64,000 nt of DNA from NORP23 sp050302475 (GCA_050302475.1 JBNLBF010000001.1:247766-311765), one strand, 5' to 3'. Shown: positions 48,508 through 58,416, numbered from the stretch's first letter. A program made the numbers and translations. Notes: generated from the sequence alone by a model not told the origin.

Positions 48508-50646
48508 ATGATTGATGTCGAGGATCTGTTAGATCTCGTCCGCAACTACAATCCTAAGACAGACGAAGCGCTGATCCGCGAGGCGTATGCCTTTGGCGAG
48601 GCCGCGCATGAAGGTCAGGTCCGCAAATCCGGCGAACCATATTTCACCCATCCGGTTGAGGTTGCTGCGCTGCTGACCGAAGTGCATATGGATGATGACA
48701 CGATCATCACAGCGCTGTTGCATGACACGGTCGAAGATACCGGCGTCACCTATCAAAAGATCGTCGACACATTCGGAGGCGAGGTGGCCGAACTGGTGGA
48801 TGGTGTCACCAAGCTGACGAACCTGGAATTATCCTCGGTTGAAACGGCACAGGCGGAAAATTTCCGAAAACTGTTGATGGCAATGTCCAAAGATGTGCGG
48901 GTGTTGTTGGTCAAATTAGCTGACCGGCTGCACAATATGCGCACGATCAAATCCTTGCCCCCGGAAAAGCAGCAGAAAAAAGCCCGCGAAACGATGGATA
49001 TTTATGCCCCGCTCGCCGGGCGTATGGGGATGCAGTATATCCGGGACGAGCTGGAGGATTTGTGCTTCGCGATCCTCAACCCCGAAGCCCGCAATTCCAT
49101 CATGCGGCGTTTTCTGACTCTTCGAAACGAAACCGGCGACCTGATCCCGGTGATTATCGAAGATATCAAGGAAGCGCTTGCCAAGGCCGGAGTGATCGCT
49201 CACGTGACCGGTCGCGAGAAACGCCCCTATTCCATTTGGCGTAAGATGGAAGAGAAGCAGCAGGGATTTTCACGTCTGTCCGACATTTACGCCTTCCGTA
49301 TCATCACGCGAAATGAACAAGACGCCTATGCAGCACTTGGCGCTGTCCACCAACGCTGGGCGGCGATTCCGGGGCGGTTCAAAGACTATATCAGTCAGCC
49401 AAAATCGAACGGTTACCGGTCGCTTCATACGACCGTATCAGGCCGTGACGGCAAACGCGTCGAAATCCAGATCCGTACCCGCGATATGCATATCGTCGCA
49501 CAATCGGGTGTGGCCGCCCACTGGTCCTATCGCGATGGCGAGAAGGTGGAGAACAAGTTCGCCGTTGACCCGTTCGGTTGGCTTCACAGCCTGACCGAAG
49601 GGTTTGAAAACGCCGAAAATCCCGAAGATTTTCTGGAACATGTCAAATTGGAAATGTTTCAGGATCAGGTTTTCTGTTTCTCGCCCAAGGGCGATGTGAT
49701 CAACCTGCCTCGCGGGGCGACGCCGATTGATTTCGCCTATGCGATCCACACACGGATCGGCGACAGTTGCGTGGGCGCCAAGGTCGATGGCAACCGCGTG
49801 CCGCTATGGACGCGACTGCGAAATGGTCAGTCAGTGGACATCATCCGTGCGGAAGGTCAGCGGCCGCAACCCAGTTGGGAGGATATGGTCGTCACGGGTC
49901 GTGCCAAATCCGCCATCCGCCGCTCTTTACGTGAAGAACACCGTGCTGCGCATATCCGATTGGGCGCGGAAATCGCGCGCGTGGCACTCGCGCGTTTAGG
50001 TAAACGGGCGACAGACAAGGCGCTGGATACAGCTGCTAAAGCCATGTCGCTGGGCAAACGCGAAGAATTGCTGGCGCGGCTTGGAACAACGGAAATCACC
50101 GGAACGGACCTGTGTAACGCGCTCTACCCGGAATTAATGAAGAATGATGACGGACGGATTGCCGAGGGCTCGCCGACGGTTATCGGTCTGAAACCTGGCG
50201 AGAAGCACTTGCCTGCCCTATGTTGTCAGCCCCTGCCGGGGGAAAGGATCGTTGGTATTTCTGTGCGCGGCAAAGGGGTGAAAGTCCACGCTATCGACTG
50301 TGAAGCCCTGGTCGATTACGAGGAACAGACCGAACGCTGGGTTGATCTGCGCTGGACCGAGGGCACCCCCAAGGCCGAGCACGAAACCACTGTGGAAATC
50401 ATCATGGCCAACGACACCGGCGTGCTAGGACGAATTTGCACATTGATTGGCGAGCATAACGCGAATATCTCCAATATTGATTTTCTGGATCGGAAACCCG
50501 ATTTCTTCCGGATTAAGTTTGTTCTGGAGGTGCGCGATTTCGAACATTTTTTGCATATCCAGACCGCCATCGAAGCCGACAGCGATATCGCAAGCGTCAC
50601 CCGAGTGCGCGATCCGTCGAAGGATAAATTGGACCGAATAAAGTGA
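48508..50646 (+). CDS. Bifunctional (p)ppGpp synthetase/hydrolase (RelA/SpoT homologue)
   Basis: 712 residues from the ATG at 48508, 8 bases after GGAG. The HD hydrolase domain has H48 (FTHPVEVA) and HDTVEDT (72-78), so hydrolysis should be active. The synthetase domain shows YISQPKSNGYRSLHTTV. TGS (CFSPKGDVINLPRGATPIDFAY) and ACT (VEIIMANDTGVLGRICTLIGEHNANI) domains follow. It controls the stringent response together with the DksA encoded in this window. The stop overlaps the DUF2062 gene. Confidence 0.95.
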   Translation: MIDVEDLLDLVRNYNPKTDEALIREAYAFGEAAHEGQVRKSGEPYFTHPVEVAALLTEVHMDDDTIITALLHDTVEDTGVTYQKIVDTFGGEVAELVDGVTKLTNLELSSVETAQAENFRKLLMAMSKDVRVLLVKLADRLHNMRTIKSLPPEKQQKKARETMDIYAPLAGRMGMQYIRDELEDLCFAILNPEARNSIMRRFLTLRNETGDLIPVIIEDIKEALAKAGVIAHVTGREKRPYSIWRKMEEKQQGFSRLSDIYAFRIITRNEQDAYAALGAVHQRWAAIPGRFKDYISQPKSNGYRSLHTTVSGRDGKRVEIQIRTRDMHIVAQSGVAAHWSYRDGEKVENKFAVDPFGWLHSLTEGFENAENPEDFLEHVKLEMFQDQVFCFSPKGDVINLPRGATPIDFAYAIHTRIGDSCVGAKVDGNRVPLWTRLRNGQSVDIIRAEGQRPQPSWEDMVVTGRAKSAIRRSLREEHRAAHIRLGAEIARVALARLGKRATDKALDTAAKAMSLGKREELLARLGTTEITGTDLCNALYPELMKNDDGRIAEGSPTVIGLKPGEKHLPALCCQPLPGERIVGISVRGKGVKVHAIDCEALVDYEEQTERWVDLRWTEGTPKAEHETTVEIIMANDTGVLGRICTLIGEHNANISNIDFLDRKPDFFRIKFVLEVRDFEHFLHIQTAIEADSDIASVTRVRDPSKDKLDRIK

Positions 50647-51323
50647 TTTTCAAACGCCGGAATAAACCCTCTGTCTGGCAACGCATGAAGGAAATGATCT
50701 ACCCGCGCAAAGGTTGGCAGCGGGGGATTGAGTATTTATCGCTACGCATGCGTCGCCTGCCTGACACCCCGCATAGGATTGCGTTGGGGATTGCGTTTGG
50801 CGTCTGGGTCTGTTTCACGCCCTTCTACGGTTTGCATATGCTCGCTGCCGCGTTGATGGCCTGGGGGTTCGGTGGAAATGTAATCGCAGCACTCGCGGCA
50901 ACCTTCATTGGCACACCAGTGACATTCCCCTTGATCGCGGCCATGTGCATGGCAGTCGGACGGCAGATTCTGGGAATCAATCACGGTCATGGCGACGTGC
51001 AGGCGGTGTTGAACGCGTTTTATGAGACCGGCCAGTCGATCTGGCACTCGATCAAGGGGCTGTTCGGATATGGACCCGGTGGTCACGTCGACTTGGGCGC
51101 TTTCTGGTGGGAGATTTTCCTACCCTATCTGGTTGGGGGTCTGCTGATCGGTACGCTCCTGGCTGTCGGCAGCTATTTCGCCGCTAAACCTTCCGTCGCC
51201 GCCTTCCAGCGCTCGCGTCGGCGCAAACTGCGAGAGCGGCATCTGAAGCGGCATGCGAAAACGGAAACGGTGGCTGACTTGAAAGAAGAAAGCGACTATT
51301 CTGAGCCGAAATCGGAGAGGTGA
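50643..51323 (+). CDS. DUF2062 family membrane protein
   Basis: 226 residues from a GTG at 50643 that overlaps the rsh stop. The DUF2062 core is SPHRIALGIAFGVWVCFTPFYGLHMLAA-like, followed by a second helix pair with TFIGTPVTFPLIAAM, and further helices to about residue 185. The C-terminal 40 residues are strongly charged and cytosolic. Unknown function; in many alphaproteobacteria this gene lies between rsh and pdxJ, as here. Confidence 0.88.
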   Translation: MIFKRRNKPSVWQRMKEMIYPRKGWQRGIEYLSLRMRRLPDTPHRIALGIAFGVWVCFTPFYGLHMLAAALMAWGFGGNVIAALAATFIGTPVTFPLIAAMCMAVGRQILGINHGHGDVQAVLNAFYETGQSIWHSIKGLFGYGPGGHVDLGAFWWEIFLPYLVGGLLIGTLLAVGSYFAAKPSVAAFQRSRRRKLRERHLKRHAKTETVADLKEESDYSEPKSER

Positions 51324-51324
51324 G

Positions 51325-52101
51325 ATGGAAAGACCCCTTGGCAGACTGCGACTTGGCGTAAATATCGACCATGTGGCCACCGTGCGAAATGCGCGAGGTG
51401 GGGCATATCCTGATCCGTTGCGGGCAGCGTTGCTGGCGGAAAAGGCCGGCGCGGACGGCATCACGGCGCATCTGCGTGAGGATCGGCGCCATATCACTGA
51501 TCCGGACATCGAAAAACTGGCGAAAAACCTGACGGTGCCGTTGAATTTCGAAATGGCGGCAACTCCGGAAATGCAGGAAATTGCTTTGCGTCATGTCCCG
51601 CACGCCGTTTGCCTCGTGCCTGAAAAGCGCGAGGAAAAAACGACCGAAGGTGGTTTGGAGGTTGCCAAACAGGAAAACCATCTGGCGCATTTCATTGCAC
51701 CGTTGCGAGAGGCGGGTTGTCGCGTGTCGATGTTTATCGCGGCAGACATGAAACAGGTCGAAGCGTCTGCACGTATCGGGGCGCAGGTGGTGGAACTGCA
51801 TACAGGCGCGTATTGTGACGCGCTGACCGACGGGGATATGACGAAAGCGGATCGTGAACTCGCAGCACTGCGCGAGATGTCAGCTTATGCCCATGAACTG
51901 GGACTGGAAATCCACGCCGGCCACGGCATCACATATGACACAGTCAAAGCCATCGCCGCCTTCCCCGAAGTCATGGAACTGAACATCGGCCATTTCCTGA
52001 TTGGCGAAGCGATTTTCTCTGGCCTCGACAGCGCCATCCGCCGCATGCGCGCCCTGATGGACGAAGCGCGGAACGAAGCCTTCGGTGAAGGTGTGGCGTG
52101 A
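51325..52101 (+). CDS. pdxJ: Pyridoxine 5'-phosphate synthase
   Basis: 258 residues. RLGVNIDHVATVRNARGG opens the TIM barrel, ADGITAHLREDRRHI and AGHGITYDTVKAIA line the active site, and NIGHFLIGEAIF closes it. It condenses 1-deoxyxylulose 5-phosphate with amino-acetone phosphate to give PNP, the last step of de novo vitamin B6 synthesis. It overlaps acpS by 4 bases. Confidence 0.96.
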   Translation: MERPLGRLRLGVNIDHVATVRNARGGAYPDPLRAALLAEKAGADGITAHLREDRRHITDPDIEKLAKNLTVPLNFEMAATPEMQEIALRHVPHAVCLVPEKREEKTTEGGLEVAKQENHLAHFIAPLREAGCRVSMFIAADMKQVEASARIGAQVVELHTGAYCDALTDGDMTKADRELAALREMSAYAHELGLEIHAGHGITYDTVKAIAAFPEVMELNIGHFLIGEAIFSGLDSAIRRMRALMDEARNEAFGEGVA

Positions 52102-52502
52102 TCATCGGCATCGGGTCTGATCTGGCATCTATCGAACGGATCGGCGGGACGCTGGACCGGTTCGGCGACCGCTTCATCCAACGCGTATTTACCGATACCG
52201 AACAGGCCATCGCCAAGCGGCGCAAGCTGTCCACTGAAACCTACGCCAAACGCTGGGCAGCGAAGGAAGCCTGCTCCAAGGCCCTCGGCACGGGTCTGCG
52301 CATGGGCATCGCGTGGAAGGAAATGGGAGTTGTGAACCTGCGTACCGGTCAGCCGACGATGGAACTGACCGGCGGGGCGGCAGAACGGCTCGCGGCCTTG
52401 ACGCCGGAAGGGCACGACCCCCATATCCATGTGACTCTCACGGATGATCACCCATGGGCACAGGCCTTTGTGGTGATTGAGGCCCGGCCGCGCACGGCTT
52501 GA
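52098..52502 (+). CDS. acpS: Holo-[acyl-carrier-protein] synthase
   Basis: 134 residues from a GTG that overlaps the pdxJ stop. GIGSDLASIERI (4-15) and KRWAAKEACSKALGTG hold the Mg/CoA ligands of AcpS-type phosphopantetheinyl transferases. It attaches phosphopantetheine to the serine of acyl-carrier protein. In many genomes acpS-lepB-rnc-era is a unit, and the same order is seen here. Confidence 0.95.
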   Translation: MIIGIGSDLASIERIGGTLDRFGDRFIQRVFTDTEQAIAKRRKLSTETYAKRWAAKEACSKALGTGLRMGIAWKEMGVVNLRTGQPTMELTGGAAERLAALTPEGHDPHIHVTLTDDHPWAQAFVVIEARPRTA

Positions 52503-52559
52503 CAGTTCAGACAACAGGGGCCACAAGGCAGCCCGAATTACTGGTAAGGAATTTCCCGA

Positions 52560-53366
52560 ATGGCCAAGAAAAAATCGAGCGGTGGCGTCGTCGAGACGAT
52601 CAAGACTGTTGTCTATGCTCTGCTGCTCGCGGGTTTGATCCGCACCCTATTGTTTCAGCCGTTCTGGATCCCGTCAGGGTCGATGAAATCGACCCTGCTG
52701 ATTGGCGACTTCATGTTCGTAAACAAGATGGCCTATGGATATTCCTACGCCTCCTGCCCGTCGATGTTCGGGGTTGATTTTTGTGGCTTTGCCAAAGGTC
52801 AGGAAAACCGACTATGGGGTGAAGATCCCGAGATTGGTGACGTCGTTGTCTTCAAACATCCCGCCACTGGCGAGGATTATATCAAACGGCTGATTGCCGG
52901 TCCCGGCGACACGGTAGAGGTTCGCGACGGCGTGCTGTTTCTGAATGGTGAAGAAGCCGTCCAGACGGAGTTGCCGAATTTCGTTGAAACGTTCGATTAT
53001 CAGGGTTCGCAACGCAACCTCCCGGCCTGTGCGAATTCGGTTCCCCCGTTAGGTGGCGACTGTATCAAACAGGCTCGGATGGAAGTCCTGCCAAACGGGG
53101 TTGACCATACGGTGTTGAATATCCGCACCTCCCGGACCGATAATTTCGGCCCGACAACTGTGCCGGAGGGGCATTTTTTCTTCATGGGCGACAATCGCGA
53201 TAACTCGCTGGACAGCCGGGTCACGCAATTGGGTGGCGGTGTCGGATTTGTCCCGCGCGAAAACATTATCGGTCGTGCAGACCGGATCATGTTCTCGTCC
53301 GCTGGGCGGTCGCTGTTAATGTTCTGGACCTGGCGGTCCGACCGTTTTTTCAAGGCAATCGAGTGA
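52560..53366 (+). CDS. lepB: Signal peptidase I
   Basis: 268 residues. A membrane helix (about 14-32) is followed by the catalytic serine motif PSGSMKSTL (S41) and the lysine motif GEDYIKRLIAG (about 107). A late FFMGDNRDNSLDSR is box D/E. It cuts signal peptides on the periplasmic face of the inner membrane. A cysteine-rich insertion (about 60-80) contains three Cys. The stop is inside the rnc start (GTGA). Confidence 0.95.
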   Translation: MAKKKSSGGVVETIKTVVYALLLAGLIRTLLFQPFWIPSGSMKSTLLIGDFMFVNKMAYGYSYASCPSMFGVDFCGFAKGQENRLWGEDPEIGDVVVFKHPATGEDYIKRLIAGPGDTVEVRDGVLFLNGEEAVQTELPNFVETFDYQGSQRNLPACANSVPPLGGDCIKQARMEVLPNGVDHTVLNIRTSRTDNFGPTTVPEGHFFFMGDNRDNSLDSRVTQLGGGVGFVPRENIIGRADRIMFSSAGRSLLMFWTWRSDRFFKAIE

Positions 53367-54049
53367 AACTGACCCCGGAAGTGCGTGCGTTTGCGGCTCG
53401 GCTGGGGCACGAATTCGCGCATCCGGAATTGCTGACACAGGCGCTGACGCATTCATCCCTGTCGAGCGGCGCACGGCAAGATTATCAACGTCTTGAGTTT
53501 CTGGGCGACCGGGTGTTGGGACTGGTGATCGCGGATGCGTTGCTGAAAGATGATCCCAAAGCCACCGAAGGGGATTTGGCGCCTCGTCTCAACGCGCTGG
53601 TCCGCAAGGAAACCTGTGCAGAGGTGGCGACCGAGATTGATTTGGGGGCCGCATTGATGATGGGCCGCTCCGAAAGCCTGTCCGGCGGGCGCCGCAAGGT
53701 GGCTTTGCTTGGTGACGCCATGGAAGCGGTGATCGCCGCGGTGTTTTTGGACGAGGGCTTCAACGCGGCGCAGGACGTGGTCCTGCGGCTATGGGCAGGA
53801 CGGATCGGGTCTGCGCATGAAATCTCCGCCGATCCGAAATCGGAATTGCAGGAATGGGCACAGGCCCGCCGAATGCCACCGCCAAGCTACACGGTCGTGG
53901 ATCGTTCCGGCCCGGATCACGAGCCCGTCTTTGTGATTGAAGTGCGGGTGAAATCGGGCGAGAGCGCGCGGGCCAATGCGACCTCCAAACGCGCCGCCCA
54001 ACAGGCTGCGGCCCAAGCTTTGCTGAACAAGGTGAAAGACGATGACTGA
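53363..54049 (+). CDS. rnc: Ribonuclease III
   Basis: 228 residues from a GTG at 53363. The catalytic signature is RLEFLGDRVLGLVI (43-56), followed by LGDAMEAVIAAVFLDEGF, and a double-stranded RNA-binding domain ends with KRAAQQAAAQALL. It processes rRNA precursors and double-stranded RNA. It overlaps era by 8 bases, a classical arrangement. Confidence 0.96.
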   Translation: MKLTPEVRAFAARLGHEFAHPELLTQALTHSSLSSGARQDYQRLEFLGDRVLGLVIADALLKDDPKATEGDLAPRLNALVRKETCAEVATEIDLGAALMMGRSESLSGGRRKVALLGDAMEAVIAAVFLDEGFNAAQDVVLRLWAGRIGSAHEISADPKSELQEWAQARRMPPPSYTVVDRSGPDHEPVFVIEVRVKSGESARANATSKRAAQQAAAQALLNKVKDDD

Positions 54050-54950
54050 CACAAAATGCGGTTTTGTTGCCCTGATTGGCGAGCCGAACGCAGGAAAATC
54101 GACGCTGTTGAACCGGATGGTGGGGGCGAAGGTGTCCATCGTCACACACAAGGTGCAGACCACCCGCGCCCGTATCCGCGGCGTCGCGATAGAAGGTGAT
54201 AGCCAGATCGTGTTTGTCGACACGCCCGGCCTGTTCCGTCCGCGTCGCCGTCTGGACCGCGCTATGGTCACAGCGGCCTGGGCCGGGGCCTCGGATGCGG
54301 ATCTGGTTGTGCTTCTGGTCGAAGCCCACAGGGGGATCACCGAAGGGGTGGAGGCCATTCTGGACTCGCTTCGCGAACATGCACCGGACGCCCGCGTGGC
54401 ACTGGCAATCAACAAGATCGATCGGGTGAAGGCCGACAGCCTGCTGGCCCTGACGGCTGACCTGAATACACGGTTCGATTTCGAAGAAACTTTTATGATC
54501 TCTGCCGAGAAAGGTCACGGCTGCGACGACCTGAAACACTGGCTGGCGGGTGAGGTGCCCGACGGCCCGTGGCTCTATCCCGAAGACCAGATCGCCGACC
54601 TGCCGATGCGGATGCTCGCCGCTGAGATCACGCGAGAAAAGTTGACGTTACGCCTGCATCAGGAACTGCCCTATCAGTTGACGGTCGAGACCGAAAGCTG
54701 GGACGAGCGCAAGGATGGATCGGTCCGCATTGATCAGGTGATCTATGTCGCCCGCGACGGCCATAAGGGCATCGCATTGGGACCCAAAGGTGAGACGATC
54801 AAAGGCATTTCGACCGCCGCCCGCGAGGAGCTGACCGAGTTTCTAGGCCGCAAGGTCCACCTGTTCCTGCAGGTCAAAGTCCGCCCGAAATGGCTGGAGG
54901 AGGCTGAGCGCTTCACGGAAATGGGCCTCGATTTCAAAGACGGCGCATGA
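54042..54950 (+). CDS. era: GTPase Era
   Basis: 302 residues. G1 is GEPNAGKST (13-21), G3 is DTPG, G4 is NKID, and the C-terminal KH domain has GHKGIALGPKGETIKGIS. Era binds the 3' end of 16S rRNA and checks small-subunit maturation. It overlaps the DUF1491 gene by ATGA, so rnc-era-DUF1491 is a coupled unit. Confidence 0.96.
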   Translation: MTDTKCGFVALIGEPNAGKSTLLNRMVGAKVSIVTHKVQTTRARIRGVAIEGDSQIVFVDTPGLFRPRRRLDRAMVTAAWAGASDADLVVLLVEAHRGITEGVEAILDSLREHAPDARVALAINKIDRVKADSLLALTADLNTRFDFEETFMISAEKGHGCDDLKHWLAGEVPDGPWLYPEDQIADLPMRMLAAEITREKLTLRLHQELPYQLTVETESWDERKDGSVRIDQVIYVARDGHKGIALGPKGETIKGISTAAREELTEFLGRKVHLFLQVKVRPKWLEEAERFTEMGLDFKDGA

Positions 54951-55276
54951 CGCCCCGCCTGACAGCGGAATTCTGGGTAAAGGCCTATCTGCGTCGCCTG
55001 TCGCTGATGGATATCCCGGCTTTTGTGGTCTGTCGGGGGGATGACACCGCCGGAGCGGTTTATGTGAAAGTGAACACGCTCGATGGCCGCGCGGCGGCCT
55101 TTCAGCGATCATATAACGCGACCGGTGCGCGCATCTGGGTGCCGCTGTCCGAAGGGTTGGATGCAGACGTCGAGGCGTCGCTGACCCGCCAACGCGAGTT
55201 CGATCCCGATATCTGGATTATCGAGGTAGAGGACCGCGAGGGACGGTCGTTGTTGGGTGAAGAGGGTCTCGAATAA
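54947..55276 (+). CDS. DUF1491 family protein
   Basis: 109 residues. RLTAEFWVKAYLRRLSLMDIPAFVV and RQREFDPDIWIIEVEDREGRSLL are the conserved blocks of DUF1491, an alphaproteobacterial family of unknown function. No signal or membrane helix. It is translationally coupled to era and precedes recO by 38 bases, so a role in RNA or DNA maintenance can be guessed but not shown. Confidence 0.88.
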   Translation: MTPRLTAEFWVKAYLRRLSLMDIPAFVVCRGDDTAGAVYVKVNTLDGRAAAFQRSYNATGARIWVPLSEGLDADVEASLTRQREFDPDIWIIEVEDREGRSLLGEEGLE

Positions 55277-55314
55277 CCCTTCCCCCACCCCGCAAATCCT
55301 CCTAATCTCCGCCC

Positions 55315-56034
55315 ATGGACTGGCGCGACGAAGGGGTTCTTTTGTCCGTGCGCAAGCATGGCGAGGGCTCGGCAATTATCGAAGTTTTGACTGAACATCA
55401 CGGGCGACATGCAGGTGTTGTCCGGGGTGGTGGCTCGCGCCGGATGGCTCCGATCCTGCAACCCGGGGCGCAGCTGTCCGTCGAATGGCGGGCGAGGCTC
55501 GAAGATCATATCGGCAATTTCACTATCGACCCGGTCAAATCCCGTGCTGCCGCGATTATGTCGGACCGCGCCGCGCTGGCCGCGATGGGGGCAGTCTCAG
55601 CGCTGTTGACAGTCGGGCTGGCGGAGCGCGAGGCGCATAGGGCCCTCTATCAACGTACCGTCGACCTGTTGGATGCGCTAGGGGAAATCCCGGACTGGCC
55701 GTCGCGATATGCGCTCTGGGAACTGGCGTTATTGACGGATGCAGGCTACGGCCTCGATTTCAGCGTCTGTGCGGCAACCGGGGCAACGCAGGACCTGATT
55801 TATGTCTCGCCCAAATCCGGTCGTTCCGTTAGTCGTGCGGGCGGGGCCGATTGGGCTGACAAGCTGCTACCTCTGCCCCGCTTCCTGCGCCTTGACGCAC
55901 CGGATGAGGACCTCGTCGAGGTGCAAGCCGCGCTGCGTACCACCGGGCATTTTCTGGAGGCTTGGTTCATGCCAACCCTTGGCAAACAAGTCCCTGCTGC
56001 GCGAGAGCGGTTTCTGTCGGCCTTGTCGCGGTGA
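55315..56034 (+). CDS. recO: DNA repair protein RecO
   Basis: 239 residues. MDWRDEGVLLSVRKHGEGSAII is the OB-fold start of RecO, and the helical C-terminal domain follows. The zinc-site cysteines are mostly lost (only one C around 143 remains). RecO loads RecA on SSB-coated DNA together with RecR. It is the last gene of the plus-strand series and is followed by a palindromic hairpin. Confidence 0.93.
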   Translation: MDWRDEGVLLSVRKHGEGSAIIEVLTEHHGRHAGVVRGGGSRRMAPILQPGAQLSVEWRARLEDHIGNFTIDPVKSRAAAIMSDRAALAAMGAVSALLTVGLAEREAHRALYQRTVDLLDALGEIPDWPSRYALWELALLTDAGYGLDFSVCAATGATQDLIYVSPKSGRSVSRAGGADWADKLLPLPRFLRLDAPDEDLVEVQAALRTTGHFLEAWFMPTLGKQVPAARERFLSALSR

Positions 56035-56054
56035 TAGATGGAGAAGCCCATTCG

Positions 56055-56079
56055 GGGTGGGCGGATTTCCAATCCACCC
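56055..56079. repeat. REP-like hairpin after recO
   Basis: GGGT (56055-56058) and GGATT (56063-56067) pair with AATCC-ACCC (56071-56079), with a four-base bulge. The sequence resembles the widespread GTAGGGTGG-type intergenic palindromes. No U-tract follows; it lies 20 bases beyond recO and may act at the 3' end of the transcript. Confidence 0.45.
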
Positions 56080-56154
56080 TACAAACGTCGGGAGGACCCT
56101 CTTGCCGTCCCTTCCTGCGCATGCCAAACCTTCTCCACTTATCCGGAGCCCCTT

Positions 56155-56925
56155 ATGACCGCGATCATTACCGAATTCGGCTGGCTGACCTTGATTGGGG
56201 CAACCTTCATCATGGCGTTCGCGGGTTTCACCAAAGGCGCGATTGGGTTTGCTTTGCCGATGATCGCCATCAGTGGCATCGGTTCGCTAATGCCTGCCGA
56301 GATCGCCATTGCCGCCCTGATCATCCCGGCGTTGATCTCAAATATCTGGCAAACGTTTCGCCAGGGTATAACGGAAGCCCGATCCTCTTTCGTGAAATAC
56401 TGGCGGCTGAACCTGACCCTGTTCTTCGCGATCTATGCTTTCGCACAGCTGGTTGTGATCATCCCCGACACCTGGCTGTTCGTAATCCTGGGCGTTGGAA
56501 TCACGACCTTCGGATCCATAATGATCATCGGCTGGAGTCCGTCTATCCGTGAAGAGCTTGCGCGCAAGGTTGAACCTCTGATCGGTTTGGTTTCCGGTTT
56601 TTTCGGTGGCCTGTCGGGCGTCTGGGGTCCCCCGATCCTGTTGTTCTTGTTGGCCCGTAATACGCCGAAACTGGAAATGGTTCGCGCACAGGGTATTTCT
56701 TTTCTGGTGGGTGCTATCGTGCTGACCGGGGCGCATTTGCAGTCGGGGCTGCTGAATGAGGTCACGCTGCCCTTCTCCATCTATATGGTTGTCCCTGCGA
56801 TGGCCGGAATGGCCTTGGGGTTTTTGGTGCAGGATCGCCTGCCGCAGGAAAAATTTCGTCGACTGACGCTTTATGTGCTGGTGTTGGCCGGGCTGAACCT
56901 GCTGCGACGGGGACTATTCGGTTAG
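56155..56925 (+). CDS. TauE/SafE (TSUP) family permease, copy 2
   Basis: 256 residues from the ATG at 56155, preceded by CGGAG; the upstream frame runs through the hairpin and is not coding. About eight helices; FAGFTKGAIGFALPMIAISG and FFGGLSGVWGPPILLFLLARN are the two signature repeats. It is a distinct member from copy 1 at 29031, so they probably differ in substrate. Its 3' end overlaps the convergent GGT gene by 12 bases. Confidence 0.88.
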   Translation: MTAIITEFGWLTLIGATFIMAFAGFTKGAIGFALPMIAISGIGSLMPAEIAIAALIIPALISNIWQTFRQGITEARSSFVKYWRLNLTLFFAIYAFAQLVVIIPDTWLFVILGVGITTFGSIMIIGWSPSIREELARKVEPLIGLVSGFFGGLSGVWGPPILLFLLARNTPKLEMVRAQGISFLVGAIVLTGAHLQSGLLNEVTLPFSIYMVVPAMAGMALGFLVQDRLPQEKFRRLTLYVLVLAGLNLLRRGLFG

Positions 56926-58416
56926 CACCGCGCCCGAGCGGCGCGGATCACCGACCGCCTGGAACCCCGCCTTGCCATCCCAGCGCACCGCGTGAACACC
57001 GCCAAAAAACATCGATTGACGATCCCACGGCTTGCCGTCCGGAAATTCTGTCAGCAAGCCTTCGCGACGGCGCTCAGACCCCAGATCCTCAAAATCGAGG
57101 ATATGCCCGCCCGTTTCCACGTGCAGGCGCGGGGCGGTGATCGCGTCTTCCAGCGCAACGCCTTCTGCCAGTGACAGCGACACCTGCGCCAATGCCGAGC
57201 GTATCCGGTTCGACCCGCCAGAGCCCATCAGCGTAACCTCCTGCCCCCGTCGCAAGATCATCGGACACATCATCGAGGCCAATCTCCGATCCGGCACCCA
57301 GCTGTTAGGGCCATCCGGAACCAGATCGTCCTCGCCCAGCATATTGTTGGCCATGATCCCGGTGCCGGGCACGATCAAGCCGTTCCCCTCCCCGTTCGAT
57401 AATGTGAATGCCACACCTAAGCCCGATGGATCGATGACCGAGATATGTGTCGTCCCCCGCGTCGCCGCCTGATGTCCGGCGAGCGTTTTGCGCAGGTCAT
57501 TGACCAGTTGCGGGTCCAGCATAATCGCCGCGCCCTCTGCCGGGTGATGATCAAGATCGCGGGCGCGGCGGATCTTTGCAACTTCATGAAGACATTTTGC
57601 CAGATCCCGATCATTTGCGCCTTCAGGTAGCGCTGAAAGTGCCAGCGCAATTTGCACGCCTCCAAGGCTGGGGGAAGGATTCAGGGCAAAGGTTACCTCT
57701 CCGCGCTGACAGGAAAGCGGCTCGCGCCATTCCGGGCGATATGCGCGCAGGTCATCCGCCGTCAGATGTCCACCATCCATACCCAACAGGGCTTGCGCGA
57801 CCTCCCCTTCCTGAACAAAGCGCGCGCCCTCGTGCGCCATCACGTCCAGCATGTCAGCCATTTCCGGATTGGCGAGTATCGCGCCGGGTTTTAGCAGCGT
57901 TCCGTCGGGTGCATAAAAAGTTCGCGCTTCGGCAGAGGCGGTGTAAATTGCCTCAACATACCCCAGAACCTCGGCCTGAAATGCGGTAACCTCGACCCCT
58001 TGGCGCATCGCCGCCACGGCAGGTGCGATCAGGTCTGTCATCGGCATCCGTCCGAAATGTTTGTGGGCTTCGTATATACCGGGGATCAAACCCGGGGTTG
58101 CAGTGGTGCCACTGCCGCAATGAAATATCTGCTGCGTCGGGCCAAAATCGACCATGATTTCCCGGACATCTGCTTCCCCTTCCGGACGTTTCGAGCGAGG
58201 GGTTTGCACGAACATGTCCAGAAGCTTGGGATTCCTGTCTGGTGGCGCGACCATCATAAACCCACCTGCCAGTGGTGAGGCCAGAACCGGTTCGGTCACG
58301 CAGGCCATGAAGGCCCCGGCGATTGCCGCATCAACTGCCGAGCCCCCGGCACGCAGAATTTCCGCCGCCGCGTTGCTGGTCAGGTGATGGCCGGAAGCGA
58401 CCGCAAATCTGGACAT
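56914..58416 (-). CDS. Gamma-glutamyltransferase family protein
   Basis: 500 residues from the ATG at 58416 (MSRFAVASGHHLTSNAAAEILR), with AGGGATAAC upstream. The self-cleavage/nucleophile threonine lies in RGTTHISVID (about 322), and the small subunit continues with SNGEGNGLIVPGTGIMANNML and GSGGSNRI. The N-terminus lacks a signal peptide, so unlike E. coli GGT it is predicted to be cytosolic. It may act on glutathione, gamma-glutamyl compounds or a related acyl substrate. Divergent from chvI. Confidence 0.92.
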   Translation of the reverse strand: MSRFAVASGHHLTSNAAAEILRAGGSAVDAAIAGAFMACVTEPVLASPLAGGFMMVAPPDRNPKLLDMFVQTPRSKRPEGEADVREIMVDFGPTQQIFHCGSGTTATPGLIPGIYEAHKHFGRMPMTDLIAPAVAAMRQGVEVTAFQAEVLGYVEAIYTASAEARTFYAPDGTLLKPGAILANPEMADMLDVMAHEGARFVQEGEVAQALLGMDGGHLTADDLRAYRPEWREPLSCQRGEVTFALNPSPSLGGVQIALALSALPEGANDRDLAKCLHEVAKIRRARDLDHHPAEGAAIMLDPQLVNDLRKTLAGHQAATRGTTHISVIDPSGLGVAFTLSNGEGNGLIVPGTGIMANNMLGEDDLVPDGPNSWVPDRRLASMMCPMILRRGQEVTLMGSGGSNRIRSALAQVSLSLAEGVALEDAITAPRLHVETGGHILDFEDLGSERRREGLLTEFPDGKPWDRQSMFFGGVHAVRWDGKAGFQAVGDPRRSGAVLTE